Assembly: GCA_020746995.1 (NCBI GenBank)
Contig: JAGPXD010000005.1
Coordinates: forward strand, 992,001-1,056,000
DNA from: Plectosphaerella cucumerina
Taxonomy: Eukaryota; Ascomycota; Sordariomycetes; Glomerellales; Plectosphaerellaceae
Length of the DNA stretch: 64,000 nt
Direction: 5' to 3'
Part shown: piece after piece, positions 10,967-20,010 of the stretch
Layout of the letters: every line of letters starts with the position of its first letter
How positions within the stretch are numbered: the first letter of the stretch is position 1
The notes under the pieces: model-generated
The model's input: the letters and a program-made list of their open reading frames with translations, nothing else
What the model was told of the DNA's origin: nothing
Database searches by the model: none
Translations under genes and position numbers: made by a program

Positions 10967-12563
10967 GCCGTTAGCCGTCGGTGGCTTCAAGCCTTCAACG
11001 GCAACAAGCTCGGCCTCCAGCATCGACAAACCGACTTCCAGCGCTCGGAAAGATGGTTTGTCAACCAGCGCCAACAGCAGCAGCTCGTGGCCGACAACCT
11101 TGGTGGGATCGCCGATGTACAACATGCATTGATGGCAAAGGGCATCCATCAGACCTCGGTTTGCCTCCGGCAAGCACCAAACACCACAATCGCCAACTCG
11201 CGTCATCGGCAGGCACGGCAAACACAAAATGCACCCATGCATGCGTGCCTGATCCAAGCAGTCTTCTCGCCTGCCGATAAGGGCATCTTTGCTCTGCCGC
11301 TGCCGCCTTACTTAAATCAGCCTGCCTCCATCAATCCAAGCCCGGCAGCCCATGGATCCTGCACCCGCAGCAAGTGGCCGAGGTAGCGCCCGCTCCTCGG
11401 AGGAGGGGTCGAGCTCAAGCTTGTCCTCGAGCTCCCATCCTGGTCTCTCCCTCCCCTCCCCGCTCCGGCTCAGGGGCTTCCGCCACGACCACCATCCGAT
11501 GCACCATGCAGCACCCTCCCCTCCTCTGCAAGACAAGCCTTCACCTCGCAGGACCTCGCATACGAGGGGTTGGCAGAAAAGCTCAAAGGAAGACCAGCTC
11601 CCGAGTCTTCCCTCGTTCAGTCACACCTTATCGCGCCTTTTGCGGCTCATTCCGGGAAAAAGAGAAGAAGCCCTCCCCTGGCCTGGCCTTCACATGTCAC
11701 GCCAGCGGCCTATTCAACCGCCGCTGTGCTGCTTCTCACTTGGGGCAAGCACGGGCTTGCTTATCGTGAATTGGACCTGAATGAATGGCCTGGGGCGACC
11801 AAAATCACGAATCGCGATAAGCCTCTTTCGGCCCGTACATTGTGCCTCCGGGCCTTCTCTTCCTCAACCTTGAATTCATCCATGCTGCCGTCCCTCTCCA
11901 TCTTCCGAGTCCTCCCCCATTGAGGTTCTTCCCGTTTTCCCAACCCCGGCCTCCAGGGGGTCGCTCGCGTCTCTATCGTCGTCGGCCCGCCCTCCATTTT
12001 CCTAACCAACAAACAACGCCATTCACACCAGCGCGTTCCCCTCCTTTTCACCTATCGCGTCTTCAACCTGCACCACGGGCTCAGTGATTCACACCATCGA
12101 GCAGCTCAACAACGACGGTCGCTCAAGGAGAGCCACCGATACAAATATCCTTCCTATCGAGCGCTGGGAGTTGATTTCTTCTCCTCATCAACCCAGCGCC
12201 GCCGCTTCTTTCATATCACCAACAGCTTTCACGACCTCCCACGCTCTTCCCGCAAGACCATCATTTACCACCGGGCCAAGAGACCCTGCAAGCCGGAGAC
12301 CCTGCCGAAATTCCCACGGCGCACAACTCCCGAGACCTGGTAAGTTGACACATCTGCCATCTGCACCACGCAGAGATCGGGACCTCTTCCGAGTCGCCTA
12401 TCAGCCCAGTACCACCCACACCCCTCTTCACCCCCCCTGATCACACCATCATGTCTTGGCGACAATAATCGCCCTCCATAAATCGACCATGGACTGACCT
12501 TTCAACAGAGGGACAGCACCCCAGGAACGAGTTCATCATTAGCGAATCGTGGGAAAGCGAAGA
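10967..12563. other. Intergenic region and 5' leader of the HAD gene
   Basis: 1.6 kb without a convincing gene. Several overlapping ORFs of 100-140 codons (for example 11352-11780 and 11374-11769) are Ser/Pro/Arg-rich and lack any recognised motif. The last few hundred bases are pyrimidine-rich and likely transcribed leader, including the UTR intron listed separately. Confidence 0.5.
12340..12508 (+). other. Predicted 5'-UTR intron of the HAD phosphatase gene
   Basis: Strong donor GTAAGT at 12340 and acceptor TTTCAACAG ending at 12508, with a CTGACC branch site about 10 bp before it. An in-frame TAG sits between the acceptor and the ATG at 12564, so the upstream exon is non-coding. Inferred from splice signals only. 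Confidence 0.5.
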
Positions 12564-13784
12564 ATGCCCGCCATAGAGAGGCTGACAACACCCGCTTTTG
12601 CCTTTGACATTGACGGCGTCCTTGTCAAAGGCAAAAACCCCATCCCAGGTGCCAGGGACGCAATTGCCCTCCTTCAGCGCCTCGATGTGCCATTCATCTT
12701 CCTCACCAATGGAGGTGGCCTGACAGAGGAGGCACACGTCGAGCGTCTCGCCACCCGTCTCGACCTCAAGCTCGACTCGCGACAGTTCATTCAGTCGCAC
12801 ACCCCCTACCATGACCTGGTGAAGCTTTACAAGGACCAAGCCGTCCTAGTTCTGGGAGGATCGGGCAACCAGATCAGAGACGTGGCAGAAGCGTACGGTT
12901 TCAACAACGTCCTGACATCATCGGATTTCTACGCAGACATGCCCGTCCTCCACCCATTTCCCGAGATGACCCACGAACACCACATCAAACACGGTCGCCC
13001 GGCTCCCAGAACCGTCCTCCCCAGCCCTGCCGATAGCGACGCCAGCAGCGACGAGGACGATGAGCAACCCCGCCGCTCACCCCGGGACACCCCCATCGCG
13101 GCTATCATGGTCTGGTCCTCCCCCCGCGACTGGATGCTCGACATCCAACTCACTCTGGACCTACTCCTGTCGACAGGCGGCGTCGTCTCCTCCCCACGCT
13201 CGGCCCATAACGGAGATACATCTCTCCTCAACAACGGCTACCTCCAAGACGGTCAGCCAAAGCTCTACTTCTGCAACCCAGACTTCCAATGGGCTACACA
13301 AGCACCCCTCCCCCGCCTCGCACAAGGCGGTTTCATCGAAGCCCTCCGCGGCGTCTGGTCAAAGGCAACCGGCGGCGCGGACCTCCTCTACCAGGTCTGC
13401 GGAAAACCAACAGAGCGGACCTACGAGTACGGCGAGAACGCCCTCACGAAATGGAACGAGCGGGAAGATGGAGCGGTGCGGCTTAAGCAGCAACATCACC
13501 ACGTCGACGAGGGCATTTCCTTCCCCGTTCCTGCCCGGGCGTCGCGTGTCGCCAAGGAGATTTCGACGGTGTACATGATCGGAGACAACCCCGAAAGTGA
13601 CATTGCTGGCGCGAACAGCTACGCCTCGAGGGTCGGATACACCTGGAAGAGCGCACTCGTTGGAACAGGGGTCTACGTCCCAGGAACAACGCCAGCTCAT
13701 ATACCCGGCCGTTTCTCGAAAGACGTCCTCGAGGCCGTCACCGAGATCCTTACGGAAGAGGATTTCGTCATCCCTGATCTCTGA
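12564..13784 (+). CDS. HAD-superfamily phosphatase, CECR5/HDHD5-like
   Basis: Intronless coding part of 406 residues. Motif I is FDIDGVLVKG (Asp15 and Asp17), motif II is FLTNGGG, and motif IV is MIGDNPESDIAGAN, so the class-IIA HAD catalytic set is complete. A GTGVYVPG-like segment occurs near the C-terminus. These match the CECR5 (HDHD5) family, whose fungal members are often mitochondrial. Here the ATG sits only about 12 residues before the phosphatase domain, so no clear presequence is visible. An acidic Ser/Asp/Glu-rich linker (about residues 155-170) interrupts the cap region. The substrate is unknown. The start is the first ATG after an in-frame stop. Confidence 0.9.
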   Translation: MPAIERLTTPAFAFDIDGVLVKGKNPIPGARDAIALLQRLDVPFIFLTNGGGLTEEAHVERLATRLDLKLDSRQFIQSHTPYHDLVKLYKDQAVLVLGGSGNQIRDVAEAYGFNNVLTSSDFYADMPVLHPFPEMTHEHHIKHGRPAPRTVLPSPADSDASSDEDDEQPRRSPRDTPIAAIMVWSSPRDWMLDIQLTLDLLLSTGGVVSSPRSAHNGDTSLLNNGYLQDGQPKLYFCNPDFQWATQAPLPRLAQGGFIEALRGVWSKATGGADLLYQVCGKPTERTYEYGENALTKWNEREDGAVRLKQQHHHVDEGISFPVPARASRVAKEISTVYMIGDNPESDIAGANSYASRVGYTWKSALVGTGVYVPGTTPAHIPGRFSKDVLEAVTEILTEEDFVIPDL

Positions 13785-14421
13785 GACCGAGAAGACGATC
13801 AGGTCGACGTGTTCGACAGCTACGGCGAATCGACATGCAGGGAGACAACGACGTGACGGCGGATGACCAGGCAAAGACATAGACTTGGCCGTCCAGATCT
13901 TCTCCATCCTGTTTCGGCGTTCTGTTTTGTTTTTTCTTTACATCTTTCTCCTCTTCTTCTTCACAATCGCGAATACCACCACCAAAAGGACAGGGCAAGC
14001 AGGGTTCGTACGCGGCCGGCGCGCCGCTACACACATGACATGGCTATGATTTCGGGGCCGACGGACATAGATAGACGGGAAGGCTACCAGGGACCAATTT
14101 GGTCATTTCCTTAATTCTCGGCATAGATTAAACGGAAATCCCATTTCACACTCATCTCTAGTCCCGTGACGTCTCGTCTCCAACATGACAACTACTAACA
14201 CGGCTGCTCGGGCATCATCTCATCCAGGTACAGTTGAGCCATTAGCTGTATTAACATGCAAGCAAAGGGAATAATGATGAATCCAGACAGCCCAACCCTG
14301 GAGAACGGCGATGCCAGCCGCCCGTTTTTGCTCCTCCCAAACGCCGCCCATGCTGTTGGTATCCCGCCCAAACATCCCCCAGGCCCATCACATCAAGTGA
14401 CTATAGTGGCCGGCCCCAGAA
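13785..14421. other. Convergent intergenic region
   Basis: 637 bp between the stop codons of two convergent genes. It is more AT-rich than the flanking coding DNA and includes a T-rich stretch near 13925. I see no gene; it presumably holds both 3' UTRs. Confidence 0.6.
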
Positions 14422-15721
14422 CTAAGAAAGATCCCTGACGATGATGCGCTTCTTGACGGTGCGGCGCCTACCCGCCGGGGGCGGCGCTCCCTCAGGCGCC
14501 GGCGCCGGCGCACCGGCGACGGGCTGCTGCTGGGCCAGCTCCGCAGCCTCTGCTTGCTCGACGGCCTGGGCCTCAGTGTTGGCCTCCATGATGCGCTGGT
14601 CGACCGAGAGGGCCGTCTGCGCGGTGAAGCCACAACCAGGCCCATTGTCGTCCTCGGCAGCCTCACGAGCGACGCAGGCGCCGTCGGGCTTGGAGCAGCA
14701 CCCCGACTGGCAATCGTTGTCTGCGAAGCACTGGCCCAGCTCGCCCTGCTGGCCGTTGCCGGTGCCGACGTTGGCGGCACCGGGACCCTCCTGGTCGACC
14801 GCGCCGGCGTCAAGGAGCTTGTAGGGGAGGCCTGGGAGAAGCTGGCCCTTGTTCTTGCGGCGCTTCTTGCAACCGCGGTCGCGCTTCCTGCAGGGGTAGG
14901 GGAACTGGCCCGGCTGGCAGGGGAAGCCGGGCTGACAGTTTCCGGGGAACTGCTGGCATGGGAAGCCAGGCAGACAGTTACCCGGGGGATAGGGCGGATA
15001 GCACAGGAAGCCTGGTGGGCAGTAGATGTAGCCCGGAGGGAACTGGCACGGGAAGCCCGGTTGGCAGCAGGGGAAGCCAGGCTGGCAGTTTCCTGGAGGG
15101 AAGGGCTGCTGGCAGGGAAAGCCGGGTTGACAATTTCCGGGGAACGGCTGTCCAGGGAACGGCTGCCCCGGGAATGGCTGTCCAGGGACCGGCTGCCCAG
15201 GGAAGGGCTGCTGGCAAGGGAAGCCCGGCTGGCAGTTTCCGGGGGGAAACGGCTGTCCGGGCTGTTGGGGGAATCCGGGCTGCTGGCAAGGGAAGCCGGG
15301 TTGACAGTTGCCCGGGGGGAACTGCTGGTTGGGCGGCCGGTTAGGGTTGTTCGGCTGGTTAGGCGGCCTGTTGGGATTGTTGGGGTTCTGATTAGGAGGC
15401 CGGTTGCCGTTCTGCTGGCCGCCATCACCGAAGCCGCATCCGCCCTTGCCGTCCTGGAACTGGGCGCCGGTCCCAGAGCAGACGCCACCAAAGTTGCCGT
15501 TGAAGGCGCAGCACTGTGTCTGGCAGTCGCGGCTGGAAGTACAGGCGCCGTTGATGAACTGGGCGCCGCGGCCGTTGCCGATGTTTTGCTGGCCGTTGGG
15601 GTCCGGCTGGATCTGTGCCAGGACCGATGCCGCGACTTGAGAGAGAGGGTCAGAGGGGGCTCGTCGAAGTTCGGAGGAGGGAGGACGTACAGAAAGCGGC
15701 GATGATGGAGAGGCGGACCAT
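14422..15721 (-). CDS. Two-headed cysteine-rich secreted protein with Pro/Gly/Gln repeat spacer (BAS2-like modules)
   Basis: Two exons, 15721-15691 and 15635-14422, with a 55-bp intron just before the end of the signal peptide. The product is 414 residues. A hydrophobic leader (MVRLSIIAAFFAASVLAQ) predicts secretion. Module 1 has cysteine spacing C-x5-C-x3-CC-x9-C-x13-CGF. Module 2 near the C-terminus has C-x5-C-x3-CC-x6-C-x13-CGF. This resembles the compact cysteine module of biotrophy-associated secreted protein 2 homologues. Between the modules lie NRPPNQ-type repeats and then about six GNCQPGFPC-like units, several followed by PFPGQ pentamers, then a basic KRDRGCKKRRKNK segment. The C-terminus is Pro/Ala-rich and ends in a basic tail. 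A plant-surface, cell-wall or effector role is inferred. The double-module architecture is not one I recognise. Confidence 0.82.
14940..15320 (-). repeat. GNCQPGFPC / PFPGQ-encoding degenerate tandem repeat
   Basis: Inside the secreted-protein gene, about six imperfect copies of a segment encoding PPGNCQPGFPCQQ, with variants GNCLPGFPC, CCQPGFPC and YCPPGFLC, interspersed with PFPGQ-type pentamers. The DNA copies are similar enough to permit unequal exchange, so the copy number is probably variable between strains. Confidence 0.85.
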
Positions 15722-17630
15722 GGTGAGTAGTGGTGGCCTGGGAGGAACCTGTCCTCCGCGCGACTACAAGAACAAGAAAACAGGGAGAGGAGAAGCGAAG
15801 ACGTGGACCGGCTGGCGATGTCCCCAAAAGGCAGGAGCACGGGTGGCGGCGCGAGGCATCGGCGGACTTATGTAGTCGGCCCATGATACTGATGCCGACA
15901 TGAGAGCAAGAGGGGCCCGGGGCATCTCTCCTCGCCGTGTCTCTCCATCTCACCGATGCGAGGACGGAAAAAACTTCAGAGGCGGTGGTTCGGACGAGGC
16001 TCGAAGCACTTGGAGTTGCAGAAGTTCAGTGCCAAAGTTACGATGATGCCAGCCAGAAGGGGTGGCGAGCGGGCTTGGCTGGTCTTGGAAACTTCAAATT
16101 GGGTGTAAGTCGAGGAGCTGAGGTTGGGACGGAGAGTCTGGCGAGAGCGACGTCGTGCTTGGCACCCACACGGACCATCTCGGAATAGACTGCGGCGGGC
16201 GCGCGGCGAACCGGTGTTCGTGGGGGGAAACAGAGACAGGAACGGTTCTACGGTGGCAGCGGCTGGTCGAGCTCCTGGGGCGGGCACCTTGGGGGGGCAG
16301 TGCGCTGCTTCTGGGCTGTTCTTGGAGTCCGTCGGGCCAACGTTTCGGATGAGGGCGCAAACACGTCGTGGGCGAGGCGAACGGACGCCCTGGGCGCCGG
16401 GTCGCAGTGAAGCCGGGCAAACTGCGCCTCGGGGTGGGCCGTGAGCGGATCGACAGTCGTTGAAGATGCAGTGAGAATAGAAGATCCCCGGATTCACGGC
16501 ATGGCAGTTGCTAAATGCAACGGTAGGGTGCCGGGGTGCCGATGGTTGGGTTGGGTATGCGAGGGTTGCGCATGGCATCGTGTACTTCGTAGGGCTGGCT
16601 TAGGCTGCGGACGTGCGCTGGGCATGTGCAGGTGGTGATGACTTCATCGAGAGACGTCGCATCGGCCACCCGTATTCTCCTGGTCACCAGTCAGCAAGGC
16701 TAGTCAAAGACCCATGATCGCGGTATCTCCCAACCGGTTAGTTGCGCCTTCATCGAAATCGATGCGAGCAGCAGCGGGCGGACAACGGCCTCGCCGTCGC
16801 GTGCCGAGCAGCGTGGCGCGTTTCTTGTTGGTCCGGAGGGCTGCCAAGGCGTCGATGCCCTCTGGAACAGGGCCAGATAAGGCAAAGGGGGCTTGGGGGT
16901 CTGTGATTCAGGTGATTTTGCAGGGTCGAGAAGGGGTCGAGAAACTTGAAGAGAGTCGGCGGTGTCCGAGTCGGCTTCACTGGGCGTCGCGTGTTGTCCG
17001 TGGCATCGAAGATCCGGACAACTCGAGGCGAGGGTGCAAGAACAGACGAGGCATGCGTCGCGTGGGAAACACGGGGTTGAGGCCTCGATGCTTCGAAGGA
17101 GGCTCGACCTTCCGTTCCATATTTGGCTGAGGATTGTTTGTGGGAGGTTGAGCCGATGATTGTTCGCTGCCGACTGTTGCGATTGGAGGCGCAAAAAGTC
17201 GAGATGTGTCCGTGCCGGAAACCGCCCGCAGACAGACAGAGAAGGAGCGACCGGGCGGCCGGGCGATCTGTCCAGGGCGCACCTGCCAGAAGGACAAGCG
17301 CACAGCGGGCTCCTAGCGCATGTCAGTGCACTGTTGGAATGCAGGCCTGGGCGGCAGGCGCGACCTGCGGGCTGTCGCTTGGATGCATGGAAACCCGACA
17401 GTTCCTTCCATTCTTCTGGCGCCGTGGACTCGCACCAGAGTGGACGGGACAGACATCAAGGCACGGATCAATTGGAGGATCCATCCATGGATGTGGAAGA
17501 CCGCGACTTGTCGTCCTCGACTCGATTAAGTCCTGGCAGTTGTCAGTGCTGTTCACTTGGCGTCCACTTTGAAACAAGAGGTACCATGCTTTGAAGACAT
17601 AATTATTTGAAAGACTGTTTCTTTCGATCA
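15722..17630. other. Long intergenic region upstream of the cysteine-rich protein gene
   Basis: 1.9 kb between the ATG of the minus-strand secreted-protein gene and the tRNA. ORFs up to 200 codons (15976-16578, minus) are arginine/proline-rich with no domain signature, and I reject them. It most likely contains the promoter of the secreted-protein gene. No repeat was noticed. Confidence 0.5.
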
Positions 17631-17722
17631 TCCCTGGTGGCCTAGCTGGTTACGGCGTCCGACTGTTATCCTTCGTGGAAAAGCAAATCGGGAGATCGAC
17701 AGTTCGATCCTGTCTCGGGGAG
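17631..17722 (+). tRNA. tRNA-Asn (anticodon GTT), with an 18-nt intron
   Basis: The acceptor strands TCCCTGG (17631-17637) and TCGGGGA (17715-17721) pair over all seven positions, including G-T pairs. The discriminator is G. The T arm is GACAG-TTCGATC-CTGTC. The anticodon stem TCCGA/TCGGG encloses loop C-T-GTT-A-A (anticodon 17665-17667), split after position 37 by an intron at 17669-17686, the standard site for nuclear tRNA introns. The GGTTACGGCGTCCGACTGTTA region closely resembles yeast tRNA-Asn. T-rich sequence starting at 17724 is a plausible Pol III terminator. Confidence 0.9.
17669..17686 (+). other. tRNA-Asn intron
   Basis: An 18-nt insert immediately 3' of the purine after the anticodon. 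Removing it restores a seven-base anticodon loop (CTGTTAA) closed by a 5-bp stem. It is expected to be removed by the tRNA splicing endonuclease. Confidence 0.85.
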
Positions 17723-18649
17723 GTTTTCATTTTGGTTTTGCCCGAGACACTCACAGGCCAGTATCTTTTGTCTCAACAGGTCAATAAATGAGCTGTGGAC
17801 GGTCAAACAGACTTTTCGACCCTTCTTTTACAGTGTTTATGAAAGGCCATATTTTGGTTCGCCTTTGATTCCCCGGGCTGATGAGGCATTGTTGCTGTCT
17901 GTCAACATGGATCCGGATGCGTCTCCATCGTTCGCGCATCGAACGGAGATCGGAACTCGGCATAGAGAGACCCTCGAAAGCTGGGCGGCTGAGAACGCAG
18001 CGCGTCAATCAGCTGATTCAATTCGTATGCTGGCGCGATACGGGCGCATGTCACTCTTTGTCCTCGCCATGGATCTCCCCGGTGATAACCATAGCTCCCC
18101 ACACTTCACCTCGACAAGGCCAGCGTCCCAACCCCGGGTCTCCGGCCTTTGGTTGCTATCTTGGCCAATAACTAAACGATCCCTCGGTACATATTTCAAT
18201 CACAGCCTGCTCCCTCTTACGACCAATCTTCCCCGACCAAATGATGACATCCCCAAGCTCCACCCTGACTCGCGATCTCCTCCCCTCCCAATTCCCGGTT
18301 CCCTGGACCAGGGCGCCGTTAGGACCCAAGCTTCCCTGACGCCCGATCCGCAGCGAGAACCTCGCCGTCGGGTCGAGCCATGCCCCCTTCGGGCCCCGTA
18401 GCGCCAACCTACTCGACGCCCGTCCCTCGCAGCGTCTCCCACTGAAGAACCGGTCCTCTTGGACGCCATGACGGACTCGGGGCCCAGGACAAATCCCTCC
18501 GAGGGGATTCCCCGAGGGGTCCATCCCATCCCATCTCCCAGGGCCGTCATCGTCACCGTTACCATGTCTTGGTTTTTCTCCCCGCGGTATCTTCGTCCAG
18601 AAGAAACATTGCCTTCTTCGGCCAGATATCTTGTTCTCGAACCGTGACC
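17723..18649. other. Intergenic region upstream of methyltransferase copy 2
   Basis: 927 bp. A 178-codon ORF at 17865-18401 has no recognised domain or codon pattern and is not called. The final part is presumably the promoter and leader of the methyltransferase gene. Confidence 0.5.
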
Positions 18650-19899
18650 ATGGCTGAACACACACCGCCCGCCGACCCCCTCGAGCCAGATGACTTTAAC
18701 GACAACGACTCTTCCCTTGGTGATGATGCTGCCGTGAGCCCAGCCCACGCGACCAGGCCTTTCCCCTGTTAACAACCCCCCCTCCAGGAAAATGCCCCTT
18801 CGACATCCAGCTTAACAAGCTCCATCCTGTCCTATCGAAAAGAGAACGGCCGAACATATCATGGCTACCGCGACGGAAGCTCGTCTTCCCCCTTCCTCTA
18901 CCTACGAGCCCCCCAGCTGATCAATCCCAGAATACCACTTCCCCAATGACGACATAGAAAACGAGCGTCTCGGTACGTCCTCTTCGCCCTCTGCTACCTT
19001 GACCTCCTTCTGACATTCCCCAGACTTCCAACACCACATCTTCTACCTCTCCCTCGACGGCAAACTCGGCCTCGCACCACCAAACGACCCCGGCGCCACC
19101 GTCGGCCGCGTCCTAGACCTTGGCACAGGCACCGGCATCTGGGCCATGGACTTTGGCGACGAGCACCCCGAGGCAGAGATCACCGGCATCGACCTCTCCC
19201 CCATCCAGCCGAGCTTGTACCTCCCCCTTCCCCCCTTCCAACGTCCCACGGCTGACCCCCCAGCGTCCCTCCAAACGTCCGCTTCATCGTCGACGACTAC
19301 GAAGACGACTGGATCTACTCCGAACCCTTCCAGTACATCCACAGCCGCATGAACAACTCCAGCATCTCCGACTGGCAAACCTACATTCGTCGCGCCTACG
19401 AGTCCGTCCCCCCTCTCCCTCCTCCCAAACCCCCCTAACAACGCCCAGAAACCTCTCCCCCGGCGGCTACCTCGAAATCCAAGACTTCACCCTCCCCACC
19501 TCCGACGACGGCTCCCTAACCCCCTCCCACGCCCTGCAACGTTCCATGACCCTCCTCGGCCAAGCCGCCGCAGGCATGGGCCGCCCCTTCATCGACTTAG
19601 CCACCATAGCACCCATGCTCCGCGCCGCCGGCTTCATCGACGTCACCGAGCACCGCTTCCGCTGGCCCTCCAACGCCTGGCCCCGCGACCCGCTTCACAA
19701 GAGCATCGGCGCCTGGAACCATGAGAACATCCTCTCCGGCCTGCAGGGCTTCCTCATGGCCGCACTCACTCGCGGTCTCGGCTGGCGCGCCGAGGAGGTC
19801 GACGTCCTCGCCGCCCAGGCCAGGAAGGACATGAAAGATCGCGGCGTGCACGCCTACTGGCCCATGATTGTCGTCACGGGGCGGAAGCCAGAGACGTGA
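18650..19899 (+). CDS. LaeA-like (UMTA-type) SAM-dependent methyltransferase, copy 2
   Basis: Six exons: 18650-18733, 18788-18878, 18931-18972, 19024-19216, 19264-19401, 19449-19899. The product is 332 residues. It starts with an acidic stretch (DFNDNDSSLGDD), then NGRTYHGYRDG and KYHFPNDDIENERLD. Motif I is VLDLGTGTGIWAMDFGDEHPEAE, then GIDLSPIQPS, LSPGGYLEIQDF, and it ends MIVVTGRKPET. It is clearly a paralogue of the gene at 8491-9968, with five introns at the same places and phases. The second intron must use a GC donor (GGAA|GCTCGT at 18879) to keep frame and match the paralogue. The substrate is unknown; roles in regulating secondary metabolism or development are possible by family analogy only. 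Confidence 0.87.
18879..18930 (+). other. Predicted GC-AG intron at a paralogue-conserved position
   Basis: This 52-bp intron has GC instead of GT at the donor (GCTCGT), acceptor CCCAG and a branch-like CTGATC. The paralogous intron at 8805 has a normal GTACGT donor at the same codon and phase. No alternative donor in the segment keeps the downstream frame. Confidence 0.65.
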
Positions 19900-20010
19900 T
19901 ATCACCCTTTTTCTCTGTAAGATAGTTGCCAATTATTATCCCATGTATATGAAGAGGTATCATCCAACGCCACCGTGTCCCAGAGTCGTTACATCATCAA
20001 ATCATGCCCG

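Noticed and set aside
14554..15705. A 383-codon ORF on the plus strand opposite the cysteine-rich secreted-protein gene
   Set aside because: It is the antisense shadow of GC-rich repetitive sequence. The minus strand has a signal peptide, an intron and paired cysteine modules, while the plus-strand product has no motif.
17865..18401. A 178-codon ORF between the tRNA and methyltransferase copy 2
   Set aside because: No motif or homologous look. A long minus-strand ORF overlaps it, typical of chance openness in GC-rich DNA.
8491..19899. A secondary-metabolite gene cluster centred on the two LaeA-like methyltransferases
   Set aside because: No polyketide synthase, NRPS, terpene cyclase, DMATS or P450 gene is present. 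The genes between them are a thiol oxidoreductase, a HAD phosphatase, a secreted protein and a tRNA.
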